A DNA stretch of 7,148 bases from Chloroflexota bacterium (lineage in GTDB: Bacteria > Chloroflexota > Anaerolineae > DTPP01). The notes under the pieces were generated by a model. That model had not been told where the DNA came from. It saw only the letters and a list, made by a program, of their open reading frames with translations, and ran no database searches. Below, piece by piece: positions 6,511-7,148 of the stretch. The translations under genes and the position numbers were made by a program. Position 1 is the stretch's first letter; the number at the start of each line of letters is the position of its first letter. Where the stretch lies: positions 1-7,148 of the forward strand of contig JAAYZY010000199.1 of the NCBI GenBank assembly GCA_012514615.1. Reading direction: 5' to 3'.

Positions 6511-6792
6511 GATGATGGGGCGGGCGGCGTTGGCGGCAATGCGTCCAACGTTCACCCGCGTACCCCCAGCGCTGTTCCAGTACGTCTGGCGGGGGCACGG
6601 CCATGCGGTCTCCGTCGCGCAAGACCTCCCGGCCCAACTGCACCTGCAGCTCAAGTCGCTCAGGCGGCGGGCTACCAGCGAGGCCGTACGAGACTCCGTC
6701 CAGCCTGGCTCGGCCTGGCGGTGGAAGTCGCGACGGTCGGCGACCAAGCTTGGCGACAGCTCATCGGTGATGCGGACCACGTGCTCGATCAA
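6511..6792 (-). pseudogene. Remnant of abgA 5' end, internally deleted and frameshifted
   Basis: From a TTG at 6792 the first ~47 residues match AbgA almost exactly (visible 'IEHVVRITDELSPSLVADRR', with H26Q and F34S). A 1-base deletion near 6646-6652 then shifts the frame. At 6563-6574 the sequence jumps from AbgA codon 76 to codon 273, a loss of about 590 bp. The two changes total 591 bp, so the distal piece 'GGTRVNVGRIAANAARPII' is back in the original frame; similarity ends near 6511. The deleted part holds all metal and catalytic motifs, so no enzyme activity is possible. The GGAGGAG site (6800-6806) is intact, but the -10 box seen in the full copy is destroyed. The frame stays open for 132 codons to a TAG at 6394-6396, overlapping the start of mgtE. 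Confidence 0.88.
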
Positions 6793-6882
6793 CGGCGATC
6801 TCCTCCGGAGGGGTGGTCTGCATAGAGCGCATGCCATGATGGGCGCAAAGCCAGCGACCCGGCGCGCAGCCGGGCGGCTGGC
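6566..6882. repeat. Direct repeat copy B (decayed abgA 5' end with upstream hairpin)
   Basis: Counterpart of 4653-4970. It adds, at its left end (6511-6566), a piece matching 4008-4064 with about ten differences in 60 bases, clearly more diverged than the start-codon region. The upstream hairpin is kept (arms 6850-6863 and 6869-6882, two mismatches), and a run of 26 bases spanning its loop and right arm is the same in both copies. The 124 bp between the remnant's start and the corA stop holds this hairpin and no other gene. Confidence 0.88.
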
Positions 6883-6916
6883 AGGGCGCAAAGGCGGGGC
6901 GCTGGGACCCACGCCA

Positions 6917-7148
6917 TCAGAACCAATCGCGCCTGACAAACAAGAACACGGCTGCCAGCGAAAGGGCGATTGAGATGCCCAGAGTCAGGGGGAAAGCGAA
7001 GGGTTGGTTCTGCAGCGGCAGGTTCACGTTCATGCCGTAGAAGCTGGCCACCATGGTGGGCAGGCTCATGACGATGGTGATAGAGGCCAGAATCTTCATT
7101 ACCGCGTTCAGGTTGTTGGAGATGATGGAGGCAAAGGCATCCATCATC
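6917..7148 (-). CDS. corA: CorA-family Mg2+ transport protein, C-terminal end (5' part outside window)
   Basis: 76 whole codons are visible, entering from the right edge and ending at TGA 6917-6919. They hold the end of the long stalk helix and TM1 ('SNNLNAVMKILASITIVMSL'), the diagnostic 'YGMNV' loop (GMN codons at 7028-7036), then TM2 ('PLTLGISIALSLAAVFLFVR') and a short basic-aromatic tail 'RRDWF'. CorA is a pentameric cytoplasmic-membrane channel for Mg2+ (also Co2+ and Ni2+); the GMN motif forms the selectivity filter at the outer pore mouth. The visible end looks intact. A relative such as the zinc transporter ZntB shares the fold and GMN, so substrate is inferred. mgtE follows in the same orientation behind the abgA remnant. 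Confidence 0.88.
   Translation of the reverse strand, partial: MMDAFASIISNNLNAVMKILASITIVMSLPTMVASFYGMNVNLPLQNQPFAFPLTLGISIALSLAAVFLFVRRDWF

Noticed and set aside
4653..6882. mgtE plus flanking repeats as a composite transposon
   Set aside because: The repeats are abgA coding and upstream sequence, with no transposase, terminal inverted repeats or visible target duplications.

Overview
The window is GC-rich (roughly two thirds G+C by eye) bacterial chromosomal DNA. Strong GGAGG-type ribosome binding sites, a long AAA-TPR signalling protein and the flavour of the MurJ, MgtE and AbgA proteins suggest a Chloroflexota-like (Anaerolineae or relatives) genome. That assignment is an impression from protein style, not a proof. 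All genes recognised are ordinary families; I did not find a convincing new multi-gene system.

Layout: positions 1-1874 (+) carry the C-terminal part of a large AAA/STAND-type ATPase with about ten TPR repeats; its N-terminus lies off the left edge. Everything else is on the minus strand, so reading right to left: the 3' end of a corA Mg2+ channel gene (from the right edge to 6917), a decayed copy of the 5' end of abgA (6792-6511), a hairpin-rich leader (6509-6440), mgtE (6412-5066), a 185-bp gap with several hairpins and a likely promoter, a full-length abgA-like M20 amidohydrolase (4880-3558, TTG start), a gap containing a palindromic dispersed repeat, and murJ/mviN (3445-1871). murJ and the TPR gene converge and share 4 bp at their stop codons.

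Functional picture: corA and mgtE encode two unrelated Mg2+ transport proteins placed nearly next to each other, which suggests a local magnesium-uptake cluster. abgA (peptidase-like hydrolysis of p-aminobenzoyl-glutamate or similar N-acyl amino acids) and murJ (lipid II flippase) look like independent passengers in the same orientation.

The most unusual structure is a duplication. About 315 bp covering the abgA upstream hairpin, promoter region, ribosome binding site and first 76 codons is repeated between corA and mgtE. There it is joined, through an internal deletion of about 590 bp, to a short distal abgA segment. This copy has lost the -10 box, has a 1-base deletion and lacks all catalytic motifs. 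It keeps its ribosome binding site and a frame that stays open until it overlaps the start of mgtE.
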